Part shown: piece after piece, positions 35,910-48,082 of the stretch
Position numbering within the stretch: position 1 is the first letter of the stretch
Layout of the letters: each line of letters opens with the position of its first letter
Assembly (NCBI GenBank): GCA_964304625.1
Contig: OZ199838.1
Coordinates: 7,998,001-8,062,000, forward strand
DNA from: Kudoa neothunni
Lineage: Eukaryota; Cnidaria
Direction: 5' to 3'
Length of the DNA stretch: 64,000 nucleotides
The notes under the pieces: model-generated
Told to the model about the DNA's origin: nothing
Databases searched by the model: none
What the model saw: only the letters and a program-made list of their open reading frames with translations
Program-made: the position numbers and the translations under genes

Positions 35910-36440
35910 TCGCTTCATCGATTGTTTTGTCCCCTCTATATTTCTTTCTGATGAAACTACCAAATTTTTACCTACGAAATAAATCAAAACGTTAAAAAAC
36001 TACATATACCTCTGTGTTGCTGGTAGAATAATGCAGATTTGTCGATATTATATATACAGTCTGAGCTATAATTTTCACATATGTCTTTTAGTTGTGGAAT
36101 CCATTCTTCAACAATTGCAGAATCCACATCTGCGACTTCGTCACGGGAATTAATTTTTCTTAGGTTAAATCGTTTTTAAAGTCCTTAAACCACCCAATTT
36201 TCACACTTTTTGGCTTATTATTTTCAACAAAAATCTCAATTCTTTCATTTATGATATCAGAGGTGATGAGTTCGATTTTTTATCCCTCCTCGAACAGATC
36301 CAATCATAAATACCTTGATCATAATCAATGTTTGATCCATTATTAATGTTTTTTCCTTTATTTGATGCCAATCCTCCTTCAACAATAGAAATTATTTTCT
36401 CTTTCTTACGAAGAATCTCATTTAGGGTGGCAATATTCAA
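35910..36440 (-). pseudogene. Tigger transposase, N-terminal part (right of the insertions)
   Basis: Read leftwards, it has the helix-turn-helix region NIATLNEILRKKEKI and the CENP-B-type domain (DQGIYDWICSRRDKK), with a frame shift near 36165. Then comes SSDCIYNIDKSALFYQQHRG, holding the first catalytic Asp. An intron of 38 nt (35972-36009, GT/AG) follows at the same codon as in the Tigger at 43.5 kb. The gene then continues with GKNLVVSS and MKRVTIL up to the SINE. Confidence 0.8.
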
Positions 36441-36768
36441 ACGTTGGAAATGTTTTACTGTCGCTACCTTGGCGTGTATAACGGATAAAATTTCGAAATA
36501 CTTTCTTATTTTGTATTTCCCATGCCATCTGTATTATTTTATTGATATCAAACAAAAATTCAATCAAAAGATGGTCGAGAAAAGTATGCAAAATTGATTA
36601 TTCACGTGATATTTATTTCCTCATTTTAACTATTTGAAATTATTTATTTTTAGTTAAACGCTAAAGATCTATGCATATATTTTATTAAAATCAAATTAGA
36701 TACTAAAAATTTCAATATAACAATTTTTTCAAAGGTATGCAAAATCGGTTGCCTATTGTATTAATCCA

Positions 36769-38313
36769 TTAAGGTTTGTTGGGTCCTTTTGGGCCCCAGT
36801 TTAGGTGCCGTCTATAGAGTTTAATATTGCGACTATTAACTAGTTAATTTCCATTTAAATATATACGTGGTTCTATTATTTAAAAATTATTTGTAAAGTT
36901 ATTTATGAATTCTAAACATTTTAATATACATCTCTTTTCATCGGCCAGTACAGTTGCATATAATAGAACCATAACATAGGCTATACATCAGAAAAATTTT
37001 TGAATTTTTGTTTGTTCTCTTAAAACATATTGTCATTTAACCGCCTAAGTACCTGTAATAGAAAATAATACATAAATACCAGTTAATATTCACGTTACAA
37101 TAGTGGGCCAAAAAGGGAATGATAAACCCTCGAGACACGCAGATGCTAAGTGGGATTAACATGGTTGACATTACTGAGTACATTAAACTAGGTGAAGCAA
37201 TCTGTGAACTTAGCGAAGATACTTTTGAAGAAGTTCCGGATATTGTAGCGTTTCCTCCAGATAATGTTGACGCCCTTACTGACTTGGAAGATAACTTATT
37301 TCCCATACAAGATAATATATTGGAAAATGATGACATCCCCGATGTTTCTGGGCGTGTCCAATTGTTTAAACTTCAAAAGCAAGAAACCAAAAGTGTTGTT
37401 AAATACAGTAATGTTAAATGGGGAAAGGTTTTACCAATCAATTCCTCCGAATCAGTTGATAAATCTACCTCGAAACCCTCGGTAGACGATGCATATAAAG
37501 GTAGATATCTTTCAAAATTAATTTTTATGATTTTTAGGTGCATTTGAAACGTTCAAAAAATTTTTGGATAACAGCGTTCTGTTGCACATTGTAAAACAGT
37601 CGAATTTATATGCTCGACAGAAGAATAATCACTCTTTAAATCTAACTGTGTCCGAATTGAAAACCTTCATTGGAATTTTAATTCTCTTAGGTTATCATAT
37701 TCTACCAAGCCAAAAAATGTATTGGGAGACGAATGAAGATTCCGGAGTTGATATTGTAAAAAAAGCTATGACATTTCAACAATAATGATTGTATCGATAA
37801 ATCCGATAAGTTATTTAAGATCAGGCCTTAGTAGAAAAACTAAACCAAAACTTCAAATCATTCGGGTTCTTTGAAAAAATTTTATCCATAGACGAACAAA
37901 TGGTACCGTATTATGGAATACATTCGGCCAAGATGTTTCTAAAGGGCAAGCCTGTTCGATTCGGTTTTAAACTTTGGATAATGGCTAGCAAAGATGGTTA
38001 CATTTACAGTTTTAAAATCTATTGTGGAAAACAAGAAACTAATAAAATCTATGATGGCTTAGGTGAAAGCGTGGTAATGAATTTTGTCGAGGAAATTGGT
38101 GATACCTCTGAGGTTGAAGTTTACTTTGACAATTTTTTCTCCTCGTACAAATTACTTAAAATTCTACAAGAAAACAAAGTAAATGCTACCGGTACAATTA
38201 GACTGAACCGGACAAATCGATGTCCACTTCAGCCACCAAAACAGTTTTCCAAATTGCCAAGGGGTGCTTTTGAAGTTTACAGTGATAAACAGAGTATTTT
38301 TTGTGTTCAATAA
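36769..38313 (+). mobile_element. piggyBac DNA transposon with a mini-intron, 3'-truncated
   Basis: TTAA at 36769-36772 is followed by GGTTTGTTGGGTCCTTTTGG, a plausible left end (compare the GGGTCC end of the piggyBac at 22.9 kb). The transposase starts with ATG at 37119. Exon 1 ends at 37500; a 37-nt GT/AG intron (37501-37537) restores the frame into GAFETFKKFLDN. After a small internal deletion near 37785-37830, the core continues with SIDEQMVPYYGIHSAKMFLK (first Asp, near 37890) and VYFDNFFSSYKLL (second Asp, near 38125). Coding similarity ends at about 38313, before the third Asp, so the element is truncated. Confidence 0.82.
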
Positions 38314-38479
38314 AAAACAATAGGTAAAAAATATGTTTAAATTATTTTTGTTGTGAGTCACAGTTTAAACAAATAATGTTTTTCTTTGATTATTTTCTTG
38401 GTTTTCTACTGGAGGATTACTTTCTTTGTTAAATTCGAAACCAACTATTTCCATTGTTCTTTTAACAGTAGGCTGGTCA

Positions 38480-39783
38480 GAAACAAACGCAGTTTTATAT
38501 CTCCTTTCCTGCTAGTGCTTAATTAATGACATGGACAAATCCATGAAAAATTGTTAACGATGATTTGACTTGTTCGTGTCATAATAATGGGGATTGCCAT
38601 GAATAAAGACAACAAGCCCATTGAACGCAGCTATATCAAGTATTTGACAAAATGCAGTGAACGGATACCGCCTACATTTTCTTTTACATGTGTACGTGAA
38701 AACACATTGATCCAAAGCGTCAACACCACATTTCTGTACATTATAATCCAAGATTGCTTGTGGTTTACGACGATACTCTGAACTAATATTTGGAGTACGA
38801 TGCTCCGAAGAAAGAATTATTACAGCCATTACAGCCTTGTTTTTCCATGATACATAAGAAATTAGGGTAAATGACTTATAGAAACCAAATAAGGATGAAA
38901 ATATCTTCCGAGAGTTATTTGGTTGAAATTCAGTTGGAACAAATGTTCGAGATTTGCGCACCGCACCAAGAATGGACGTTTTTCTTTCTCATAGATGTAG
39001 GGCTAGCTTCCAATAAGTGGACTAATTATCACATACGATCCAAAATTTTAACCTTATTTGGATGTTTTTTTTGGCATGTAAACAAGAAATGATACACGCC
39101 CTCGAAACGGATGTAGTTGTTCATCTACGGCCAAATTAGGCCCAGGGATGTAACTATCCTTACAGATTTCAGAAAAATTTCAAAACAGTTTACTGATGGG
39201 GGAAAATTTATCAATTGAATTTGGGAACTTTTTACGCTTCCAATATTCATCAAAGCGCAAGCAATTTAAGATTTTTTGAAATCTCCTTTCACTCATAATG
39301 CCACAAAATCCTGGTACTCTCGAGATTTGATTTATAGACACCAGCAAATAACAACAATCCTTAGAAAGCTTTTAATTCGATGCAATCTAGGTGTTTCCAC
39401 GAATCATTATATTTTTCAAAACCTTTACGGTTTGTGAACAATAAAATTTCTTCGAGTATCTCGTCTCTTATAAAATGCGAAAATGAGCTCGATACGGTTG
39501 TTGTGTCTAATGTCTCAATAGGTTTTCTTTCCTCTAGGTCATTATTGATAATATTTTGGTCGACAGTTCGTTCAGGTATGGATTTTGGAAACCAGACTAA
39601 AGATCTGTCTTTTGAAATATAAGAAGTGGAACTTGTACTATTTTCATCCATTGGGGTGCATTCGATTGTAGTGTCAATATCATTTAAGCGATTATAATTA
39701 CAAAATATTAAAGTAGTGAAATGTTTGGTATCAAAAATGGTAAGGAAGATATCACCTAAAAAATCTATACGTGAATGAAACAT
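38480..39783 (-). pseudogene. piggyBac transposase pseudogene, opposite orientation
   Basis: Read leftwards from 39783, it has an acidic N-terminus and FIRDEILEEILLFTNRKG, a typical start of the piggyBac fold. The middle (39360-38960) is scattered over frames, with YKSNLESTRILWHYE near 39330. The C-terminal part has AVMAVIILSSEHRT, AILDYNVQKCGVDALDQ (third Asp, near 38725) and a block ending FCQILDIAAFNGLVVF. Many breaks make it dead. It is a different lineage from the two other piggyBacs and meets the truncated one at 38313 tail to tail. Confidence 0.78.
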
Positions 39784-40940
39784 AACACCAAATTTTTCCC
39801 TAATAATTTTATAAACATAAAAATTTCATAAAATCTAAAACTAAGAAATTAAAAACAATGTCCCGACATATACATTATGTCAGATCGAAATAATTAATAT
39901 TGGACTGAAATATCATTCATCAACTGGGTTAATGATACATTCTTAAATTAATTATTCAATGTGATCTTCAAAGGTTTTTATTTTGGAATTAATACCTAAA
40001 AAATCAAATCTAAAAAAGTCGGAAAATGTAGTTTCATTTTTTCCTAACAAGCACAAAATTAATCTGCATAAAACTAGTTTATAATATAATTAAAAAAAAT
40101 AATTGTACAAATTTGTCAGGAAAAATACGTATAATTTTTTATGTTTGAATAAAACACTCAAAAAATATTTATAAACTAAAAAAAATGTTTATGGTTACAA
40201 TAAAGGCTTATTCACGATATTTAATTAAATATGATTACTAAAAAAGCATTTTTCATCATAATATACGAAAATTTCAAAATATGGGTTCTGATAGTGCATT
40301 TAAGCATTGAACTAATCAAAAAAATTATACTAAAACATTCAAAATAATTAAATAGGATTGTAAAAAAATCAACAAAATTCCGAACTAAGAACGAACATAG
40401 TGGAGATAACACGTGCTCTAAGTCTCTTTTTGTTACAATCTATAAGTTTCGAAGTGACCTTTGTGGTGGTACTATAGAGTCCATAACTTCTTGCTTTAAA
40501 AAAAATATGAAAAGAAAAATTTGATTGGTGAAGATGTTCTTTAGATGCCACAATCTTCGTTAAAAACACTGTCAATTAGTGAGTAAAATTCCCCAATCTT
40601 GCAAGATTTGCATGCTTTTGTGTAAAATTTAATCATAGACAATTAGTTCAATTTCATTTAATATTTAATGATAAGACAAATTTTTTACCTAAATCTCGTT
40701 AGCTGAATATTGTCACCCACAAATAAACAAACAATAATAAAACCCTAAATAATTAATAAAGTTATCAATGTTAATTAAATAATAATAGATTGTGAACCAA
40801 CTTTGGATAACTTGTATATTTCCTCAAATCATAAGTGAGGTAACTGATTCAAGAAGAGTAAAATATTTAGTGTAAACATATTTTCAAATGAAGGATAAAT
40901 ACTAATTATATCCTTTCCTATTTTTAATCCTAAAGTTTTT
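39784..40940. other. Intergenic, nothing recognised
   Basis: Very AT-rich sequence without a gene that I can support. The left end of the neighbouring hAT element must lie somewhere here, but I could not locate it. Confidence 0.4.
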
Positions 40941-40947
40941 TTCAATA

Positions 40948-42667
40948 TGGCAAGCCACCAAAAAACTCGTTGATGATGTTGAAAAACCACAATGCGTTCT
41001 TTGTAATGTCGTTTATTCGAATTCCAACTTGAAGCCATCAAAGTTGCTTCAACATTTTGAGAACAAACATGGTGGTAAAACATATATAGGAAACGATATC
41101 CAGTCATTAAAAGTGAAAAGAGCGCGCTATGATTTAAAGGGAACACTTCCTAAATTGGGGTTCATTTCCCTAGATAAATCCTTGCTTCTCGCTTCATTCA
41201 AAATAACTTATGAAGTGGCAAAAGAAAAAAAACTTCACAATATTGCAGAGACGTTGATAAAACCATGCATTTTTGAGGCAGCAAAGATTGTTTTGGATGA
41301 AGAAGCAGCACAAAAACTCAAAGGAATACCACTATCCAACAATGTTATCCGCAATAAAATTGATGAGATAAGTGCTGATATTCTTGATCAAATAGTTTCG
41401 GATATCAAAGCATCTCCAATGCAAATTTCACTCCAGCTGGATGAGTCAACAGATGTCGATAATTGTAGTCAGCTCATCACTTTCGTAAGATATGTGAAAT
41501 CGACTTCATTTGAGGAAGTCTTTATTTTGCAAGGCGTTGAATACAACAACAACTACTGTAATGGATATTTTCGAAATAGTTAGAGACTTTTTTAACGCCA
41601 ACGGAATTCCAATCACAACTATTGGATCTATTTGTACCGATGGAGCACCCGTCATATTAGGAAATAAATCGGGGTTTGTTACTCATATAATATATCATGT
41701 TCCGGAAGTGATAATCACCCACTGTATTTTGCATAGCCAAGCTCTGATATCAAAAACTTTTCCGATTGGTCTAAAATCAACAATGGATTATTGTATCAAA
41801 ATAATAAATTTCATACGCGGAAGAGCTTTAAATCACAGACTTTTTAAAGCATTTTGCAATGAAATTAATGAAGAAGCTTCTGTTCTTATCTACCACACAG
41901 AAGTAAGATGGTTGTCTCGAGGACGTGTTTTAAGTCGGTTTTTTGACTTAAAACATGAAATCGTGAAATTTTTATTGGGTCAAAAATCGGATCTTGCTAA
42001 TGTTTTCAAGTTCCAAAATTTCTCAATAATGTTGGCATATCTCACTGATATCTTTCAACCCTTGAACGAATTAAATTATTCGTTTCGAGGACAAGATATA
42101 AATATTATAAATGCTTCTGACAAGTTACGAGCATTTCGCAAAAAGCTAACCCTATGGATTGTCAGGATAAAAAATAAAAATGTGAATTCCGAAATGTTGC
42201 CAATTGAAATAAAAGGTCATTTGGAAAAATTGAAAGATTTTTTTGACGGCTATTTTTCTACTGGCAACTTAAATGAATCTGATGGCTGGATTGTCAATCA
42301 ATTCGCCTTCCACATGGAAAAAATGGAGGACGATGATGACGAAAAAGAAAATTTGATCGAATTGAAATCGTGCCAATCAATGAAACTGTTGTTTGAGTCA
42401 AGTTTACTTGAGCACTTCTGGTGTCACGTCCTAAATAGTTATCCCAGTTTAGCGAAAAAAGTGCTGGAGATTTTAATTCCATTTGCCATTACGTGGTTAT
42501 GTGAATCGGGGGTTTCCTCCTTTTATACATAAAAAACAAGTATAGAAGTAGTTTAAAACCAGAAAATGACTTACAAATAGCATTATCCAACAAAATTCCT
42601 TGTTTCGATGTTTTAATTGCCAATAAAAACCAAAAAAAAGTACAAAATATACCTAACATTTTTTAAT
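40948..42667 (+). pseudogene. hAT transposase, ZBED-like, nearly whole
   Basis: A BED finger opens the gene (KPQCVLCNVVYSNSNLKPSK with HFENKH, 40980-41065). Then come the family blocks ETLIKPCIFEAAK and SLQLDESTDVDNCSQL (first Asp, near 41440), ICTDGAPVILG (second Asp, near 41640), YHTEVRWLSRGRVLSRF (near 41900) and WLCESGVSSF (Glu, near 42500). After a T-run shift at about 42522 the tail IKNKYRSSLKPENDLQIALS follows. Only three small frame changes are evident, near 40980-41030, 41510 and 42522, so this is the best kept hAT in the window. It is related to, but clearly different from, the hAT at 9-11 kb. I could not fix its ends. Confidence 0.85.
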
Positions 42668-42822
42668 TGTTTATTTTACAATTGTATTTTTTCGCGTTAA
42701 ATGGTTAAAAAATGTATATTCGTGCTATTGTCTACAAATTTATCGCGGTTAAAGGAAATATGTGCGCGTTAATCTTATATAATCCGAATTTCAATTAATC
42801 TTAAAAATAGGGGTGTCAGACC

Positions 42823-43002
42823 TGGTAATCTGGGAGTATGTGACAATAAAATTTAACGTGCTTGTGCATGCTCTAGATACCCGCCTTATATACAATTTAA
42901 TTTTATACGTTTTGTAAATATTGAGTGGTAAAGAAATTACGCTAAAAATTATTAAACAAAAAAATCGATATTTTATAAATCGTGAACAATCGTTGACGTT
43001 AT
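42823..43002 (+). repeat. Left arm of a long inverted-repeat pair
   Basis: About 180 bp starting GGTAATCTGGGAGTATGTGA match, inverted and at roughly 80-85 percent by eye, the block at 49269-49447. Shared features include the phrases AATAAAATTTAACGTGCTTG and TTGAGTGGTAAAGAAATTAC. The two arms enclose about 6.3 kb that holds a Tigger and a Merlin transposase. They may be the ends of one large element or two copies of one repeat. Confidence 0.75.
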
Positions 43003-43404
43003 TATACTGATTAATACCATTCGTGCCTATTCGGCTATATTGTTAATGGTCGATTCTCGATTCGATACGAGGGAACCGCCAACAAATTCATTTATTTAAC
43101 ATAAAAGCTCATATATTATGATACATATAAATACAGAGCACCATGTTTGTCTCCTCTTGTTTGCATGTGTGCCCATCAATGCACGTATGGTGAAAATGTT
43201 TTCATTTATGTGTAGATTCGCATGAGAAATTTAACCCTCTGACGTAAAATTCAATATATTAGGTTTGAATCAATAAAATATCATTTATATACACTAAAAC
43301 CACGATTTTATTCAAATTTTATAAATCGGATAATTAGCTTAGGATAACCGGAATGTTTTTGTTCGATCGGGCCATAATAGAGTAGCGCCTAACTTCAAGT
43401 GCGC

Positions 43405-43480
43405 TGTGGCCCATAGTCTAAGTGGTAAGGCCCCGCCACTTTTAGCTCGAGGATCACGGTTTCGATCCTCATCCGCTACA
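43405..43480 (+). other. tRNA-like sequence (relic or SINE head)
   Basis: Seventy-six bases have tRNA-like marks: a D-arm phrase TAGTCTAAGTGGTAAGGC with a possible 4-bp stem, CACTTTTAG like an anticodon loop, and GGTTTCGATCC near the B-box position. The acceptor and anticodon stems do not pair properly, and a 7-bp hairpin GAGGATC/GATCCTC replaces the normal T-arm. I therefore do not call it a functional tRNA gene. Confidence 0.3.
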
Positions 43481-43518
43481 ATAGTTAGCGAAATTGAACT
43501 TTCACAATTAATATAATA

Positions 43519-45479
43519 CAGTCAGTGACCGGTTTTACGTACTTTTAAATATCGCATTTATTTTACAAATTATATCATGAACAAGTAAATAATATATTTA
43601 CTAACACATTTATTTATAAATTTAAATGAAAAAACTTTATATGCACCTAAATTTTGCAATCAAAATATCACGTGATTCACAAATTTTACGCATCTTTTCT
43701 GACCAAATTGGTTTATAGTTTTCATAAAAGTGACGTAAATGGTTAATAAAAATAAATCTAAGAATAGAACAATTGAAGAGAAATATAAAATTATTAAATA
43801 TTTTCATGGAATCACCTCAAGAGGTGCGAAGGTTGCTACTATAAAACATTTTAATATATCAACAATATCCACTCTTAATGGCATTTTAAAAAATGAAGAG
43901 AAAATTATAGAAATGTTTGAGGGGGGATTGGTTTGAAAAAATAGGAAAAATCTAAATGATGGCACCAATATTTCCCTCGATGAATGTGTCTATAATTGGA
44001 TATGCTAGGTGCGATCAAAAAAATTGAATTAACTGCCACCGACATCATTGATAAGAGAAACGAAATTGCCAGAGAAAAGAATTTACCATCAAATGCAACA
44101 TACGGTTGGTTTCGATGTTTTAAATCGAGATTTAATCTCAAAAAAATAAATTTCCATGGCGAAGCGGCTGACATTGACCCATGTACAAGTTCTGAATGGC
44201 TTTCTCAACTTAAAAACTTATGTGAAAGATATAGTGATGATTGTATCTATAATATAGATGAAACCGCGTTGTTTTATCAACAACAACGAGGTATATTTTT
44301 CCATTTGTCATACTTGCATATTTTATATAGGTAAAAGTTATGTAAGCTCCTTAGAAAGTCATACAAAGGGAACAAGAAAGTCTAAAAAACGAATGACTGT
44401 TTTGTTGGGTGCATCGCTAAGCGGAGAAAAACTTGAACCTTTGGTTATTGGACCTAGTCGAAAGCCCAGATGCTTTAAAAATATAAATAGCCTTCCAGTT
44501 TTATATGAATCCAACAAGAAGTCTTGGATGACTAGTGAAATCTTCCTAAGATATCTAACTAAAATCAATTCTACTTTCACGAAAAAAAATAAAAATGTTC
44601 TAATTTTTTTAGATAATGCAACCTCTCACCAAAAAAAACTATTCAGTAACATAAAGCTGATCTTTTTACCCAAAAATACCACTAGTTTATTGCAACCCCT
44701 AGATCAAGGGATTATTCACTCATTCAAATGTGCATATAAGAGGAAAATGATCAAAAAATATATTTCATGTATTGAGGTGGGATTAGAACCAACTCCACCA
44801 ACCATTTTAGATGCGATGATGTTGATTAAACAAGCGTGGGAATGTGTAAGCGTATCCACCATCATAAATTGCTTTCAAAAAGCTGGGTTTTCATCTCGAC
44901 AACCGGTCCCTGTCAAAGCTAACAGCATTTTGATATCACCCGACAAAGAGTTTATTGAAATATGTGACATAACTCATCCAAATATATTACAAGAAGAAAT
45001 TGAGGATATGATTGCCGACGAAGCTTCAATAGAGAATATCAATATGGTCCAAACCCTATACTCTGAAAAATTCGATGAGTCTTCAGCTTTAGGTGATAAA
45101 TTTTCGAGTTTATATATATTAACTTTATGTAGAGAGTGATGATTATAGTGATGATGAAGCGAATTGTGAAAAAATTGATATTTTGGAAAGAAATCCAATA
45201 TCATGTCAGAAGGCTTTGATTTATTTGAAGGAGTTAAAAATATTCTACAAATTTCATAAAGATGATCGATCGGCCATCTTAGCTTCGTTAGAAGAAGATA
45301 CAATCAACATAATTTCAAGGAACCTTACTCAATCAAAAATAACTGATTACTTCCATTTAAAAAATGATTAAACACTATACTATCCCAAATTGGCGCATTC
45401 TAATTACGTTATTTAATAAACAATTGAATATTTTCATTCTGGCGCGCGCATAAAAGTACGTAAAACCGGTCACTGACTG
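43519..45479 (+). mobile_element. Tigger/pogo DNA transposon with perfect 29-bp inverted ends
   Basis: CAGTCAGTGACCGGTTTTAC opens the element at 43519, and the full 29 bp are mirrored without mismatch at the right end (45451-45479). TA flanks both sides (43517-43518 and 45480-45481). At 1961 bp with identical ends it looks like a fairly recent insertion. Confidence 0.95.
43739..45371 (+). pseudogene. Tigger transposase with a mini-intron, almost intact
   Basis: ATG at 43739 leads into a helix-turn-helix and CENP-B-type domain (EKYKIIKYFHGITSRG; TYGWFRCFKSRFNLKK). The core has CIYNIDETALFYQQQRG (first Asp, near 44255), a 40-nt GT/AG intron (44291-44330), then VLIFLDNATSH (second Asp, near 44610) and TTSLLQPLDQGIIHSF (third Asp, near 44700), 29 residues apart. 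The tail ends in QSKITDYFHLKND at 45371. Visible defects are a TGA at 43934, a TAG near 44008, a shift at an A run near 44020, and a shift near 45095 that could instead be a 25-nt intron. The intron codon is the same as in the Tigger at 36.0 kb. Confidence 0.85.
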
Positions 45480-48079
45480 TACTATATTACGAATCATGTA
45501 GAGTAAACCTTACTCTACATGATAAATAAACTTATACGAACTGTTTAATAAAGAAATACGGCCCCATTAATTGATTAATGTAAATATATTGAATTCCTCC
45601 AAACTTCCGATATCATTAGATTTCATATCACAAATTTTTGCTTTTTTAATGAAGTCTACATTCCAAATTTTATCAATAAATATGATAAATAATTATCCAT
45701 ATGAAATTAACAAAGTTGTCAACAAGGAAATTATGTCAGGATAATTAAAAAAAATCCATAAATAATGAACGTGGAAGTTAGCAAAATAATGCACTGCCAG
45801 ACGAGTTTAGTATTTCTTACCAGTTAACTATAGAATTTTATGTAGTTAATATGTTTCAATCATAATAATAATAATAATTCTTTAACAATTGTTCATAAAA
45901 AAATTCTTAATTAGTCATAAAATACGAATTTGGAATAAATCATATTTTTTTGTATATTTATTTTAAACAGTAACTGCACCATAATAAAAGAAATAAAATA
46001 AATGATTATGTGGCGTCCGCGTAAAAACTTTCTAAAAAGTTAAAATTTTATGATGAGGATAAAAAACTATATACACAAGAAACTTAAAAAATTCTAAAGT
46101 TTTGTAGAAGTAAAAGGTCATGCTTTACGTTTTTATCAAAGAGTTGGAATTCTGTATGTCAAAAAAAGAGTTAAACGAATTAAATAATTTTTATGATTAT
46201 CATCTAATATAATTTAAATTCTTCAAATTCGTGCTATGATAATCACTTAAATTCATTGTATTAATAAACCCAATTCTAGATTTTTGATTGAAAATGCAGG
46301 ATTACTAACTATTACTAAATTGATTATCTCCGTTTATACATTAGCTATCATTTAATATTCAATAATAGATCAATAATTTTCAGATAAAAAGTTACTATTA
46401 CGAGGAAACTATTTTGGTAATAGTAAAGGAAACGGCTACTAAATTTCAACCGCTAAACTTCATTTATTTGCGCCGATTCTTTCACGATTGTTCATATTAA
46501 AATAAAAGAATACCGAGAGATAATATTCAGCCAGTCACGGTAACATCTAATTTTGGTATAAAGTTCCGAAAAGAACGTTATCGGCACACGAGGAATCTTC
46601 GTTAAATTTCCAGTGACCAATGAAAACCCACTTTATTTTGAATACACTAACTTCTAAATTTAGTATATGTCTTAATAACATTTATAGTAATGCATCGTTC
46701 CAAAATTATCTTCTCTATTTTTTTTACATTGACTTTGAATCCTTCAAAATGACAATACGATCAATTATCATTTATCTTAGTTTATAAATTTTTTTAGTTA
46801 ATTTGTCGGAGTTATAAAAAAAGCTATAATCGTTATATCATCAAAATTTTATGATGAAATTTTTATAGTGGCAATATAAGCAATCGTCAAACTTTTTTAT
46901 ATATAATAATTCTAAAACAAATATTGTAATAATTAATTTTTGAAAAATCATTTTTTATAAAAGCTATTTACACAAAATAAAATGAGTAATATGATTCGGG
47001 ATTTAATAATATATTGTTAAACATATATTATATGTGTCACTTGATTTGTTTGTATACGAATGGTCTTAAAATTTTATGTCCAATCATTTCTTACAGTTTT
47101 AAAACTAATTATTCTATTTTAAATCTTATGTTAAAATTTTCAGATAATTGTGGGTTTTCTCTATTTCTATAATATTTTATTATTTACCAGTTGGTTTAAC
47201 ATTATATTATGACTTAACATTAATTCTTTACTCACGATAAATTGTTATAAAAATTATTTTAACGAGGCAGTTACTGCGACATATAATTTGATAAAATGAT
47301 AAATAATTGGCACGCCATAGTTTTCAAAAAATTTCATTTAAGGTACCGGCCAACGGCCCAAGAATTTTTCTGCTTTCCGTGAAGGATTACTTTTTCATTT
47401 TCAATAAAATGCTTTTTACCATCAAAAGGTTTACGATTATGAACATTAAATGCACGAATATTCCTAATTTTTTAACAATAGCCCGATGTCCTTGTGGTTA
47501 CATTAGTATTTTCGAAGGCGGATAGAATAGTTTCATCCATGCTCTAATTGTAAATAATCATACATATCATCTTTACCGTTATGTTTTGGGGATGATGAAA
47601 CAAATTCCAACTTGAAAAAAAGTTCCAGTTCGAGGAGTTACCTTAGTCTTACTCCACACCATCGAATTGTGAATCTAACTACTATTAACGCGAATTATTC
47701 CACCTGATCAATGGGCAAAAATATCTGATTCATTGTGAACAATGAAAATTGCGTAACTATGAAGTATACATGATACAAGTAGGAAATAACAATTTAAATC
47801 CTAATATAATACGGGATTAAATAACACAACTGGAAGATTAACCCTAAAAGATTTATAATTAAATTTTTTGAGAATTGAACGATTTTGCCCAATATGTAAA
47901 ATCGTAAAAAAATATCGTGAAAGAATAGGCGAAACATAGCACTCATTTTATAATCATTATCGTTTTATCTTTGAATACTTATCTAACAAACTTATAAATA
48001 ATATTATTGTATAAAATGGAATTTGATTGCATTTATACGGAAGAAAAATTTAAAAAGAAGTTAAAATCCATTGGAATAA
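45480..48079. other. Long AT-rich stretch without recognisable genes
   Basis: I see no exon or named repeat. An open frame at 47307-47525 (72 codons) is somewhat less AT-rich but has no motif that I know. The stretch lies between the two arms of the inverted repeat and may be interior sequence of a large element. Confidence 0.4.
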
Positions 48080-48082
48080 CTA

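Larger units (their letters stand above)
31360..36758 (-). mobile_element. Tigger/pogo DNA transposon split by a MULE and a SINE
   Basis: Transposase pieces on the minus strand lie on both sides of a 3.8-kb block of inserts. The right piece (36440 down to 35910) carries the DNA-binding half and the first catalytic Asp. The left piece (32126 down to 31360) continues with the DDE core. Codons on the two sides join without loss across the inserts (the MULE at 32136-35423 and the SINE at 35439-35895). A probable right end, CCTATTG followed by TA, lies at 36752-36760. The left end was not found; 31360 marks the last coding piece. Confidence 0.85.

Noticed and set aside
43405-43480. Functional tRNA gene
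   Set aside because: D-arm and B-box phrases are present, but the acceptor and anticodon stems do not pair, so it is listed only as tRNA-like.
47307-47525. Plus-strand open frame of 72 codons, less AT-rich
   Set aside because: I could not link it to any family or place splice sites that extend it.
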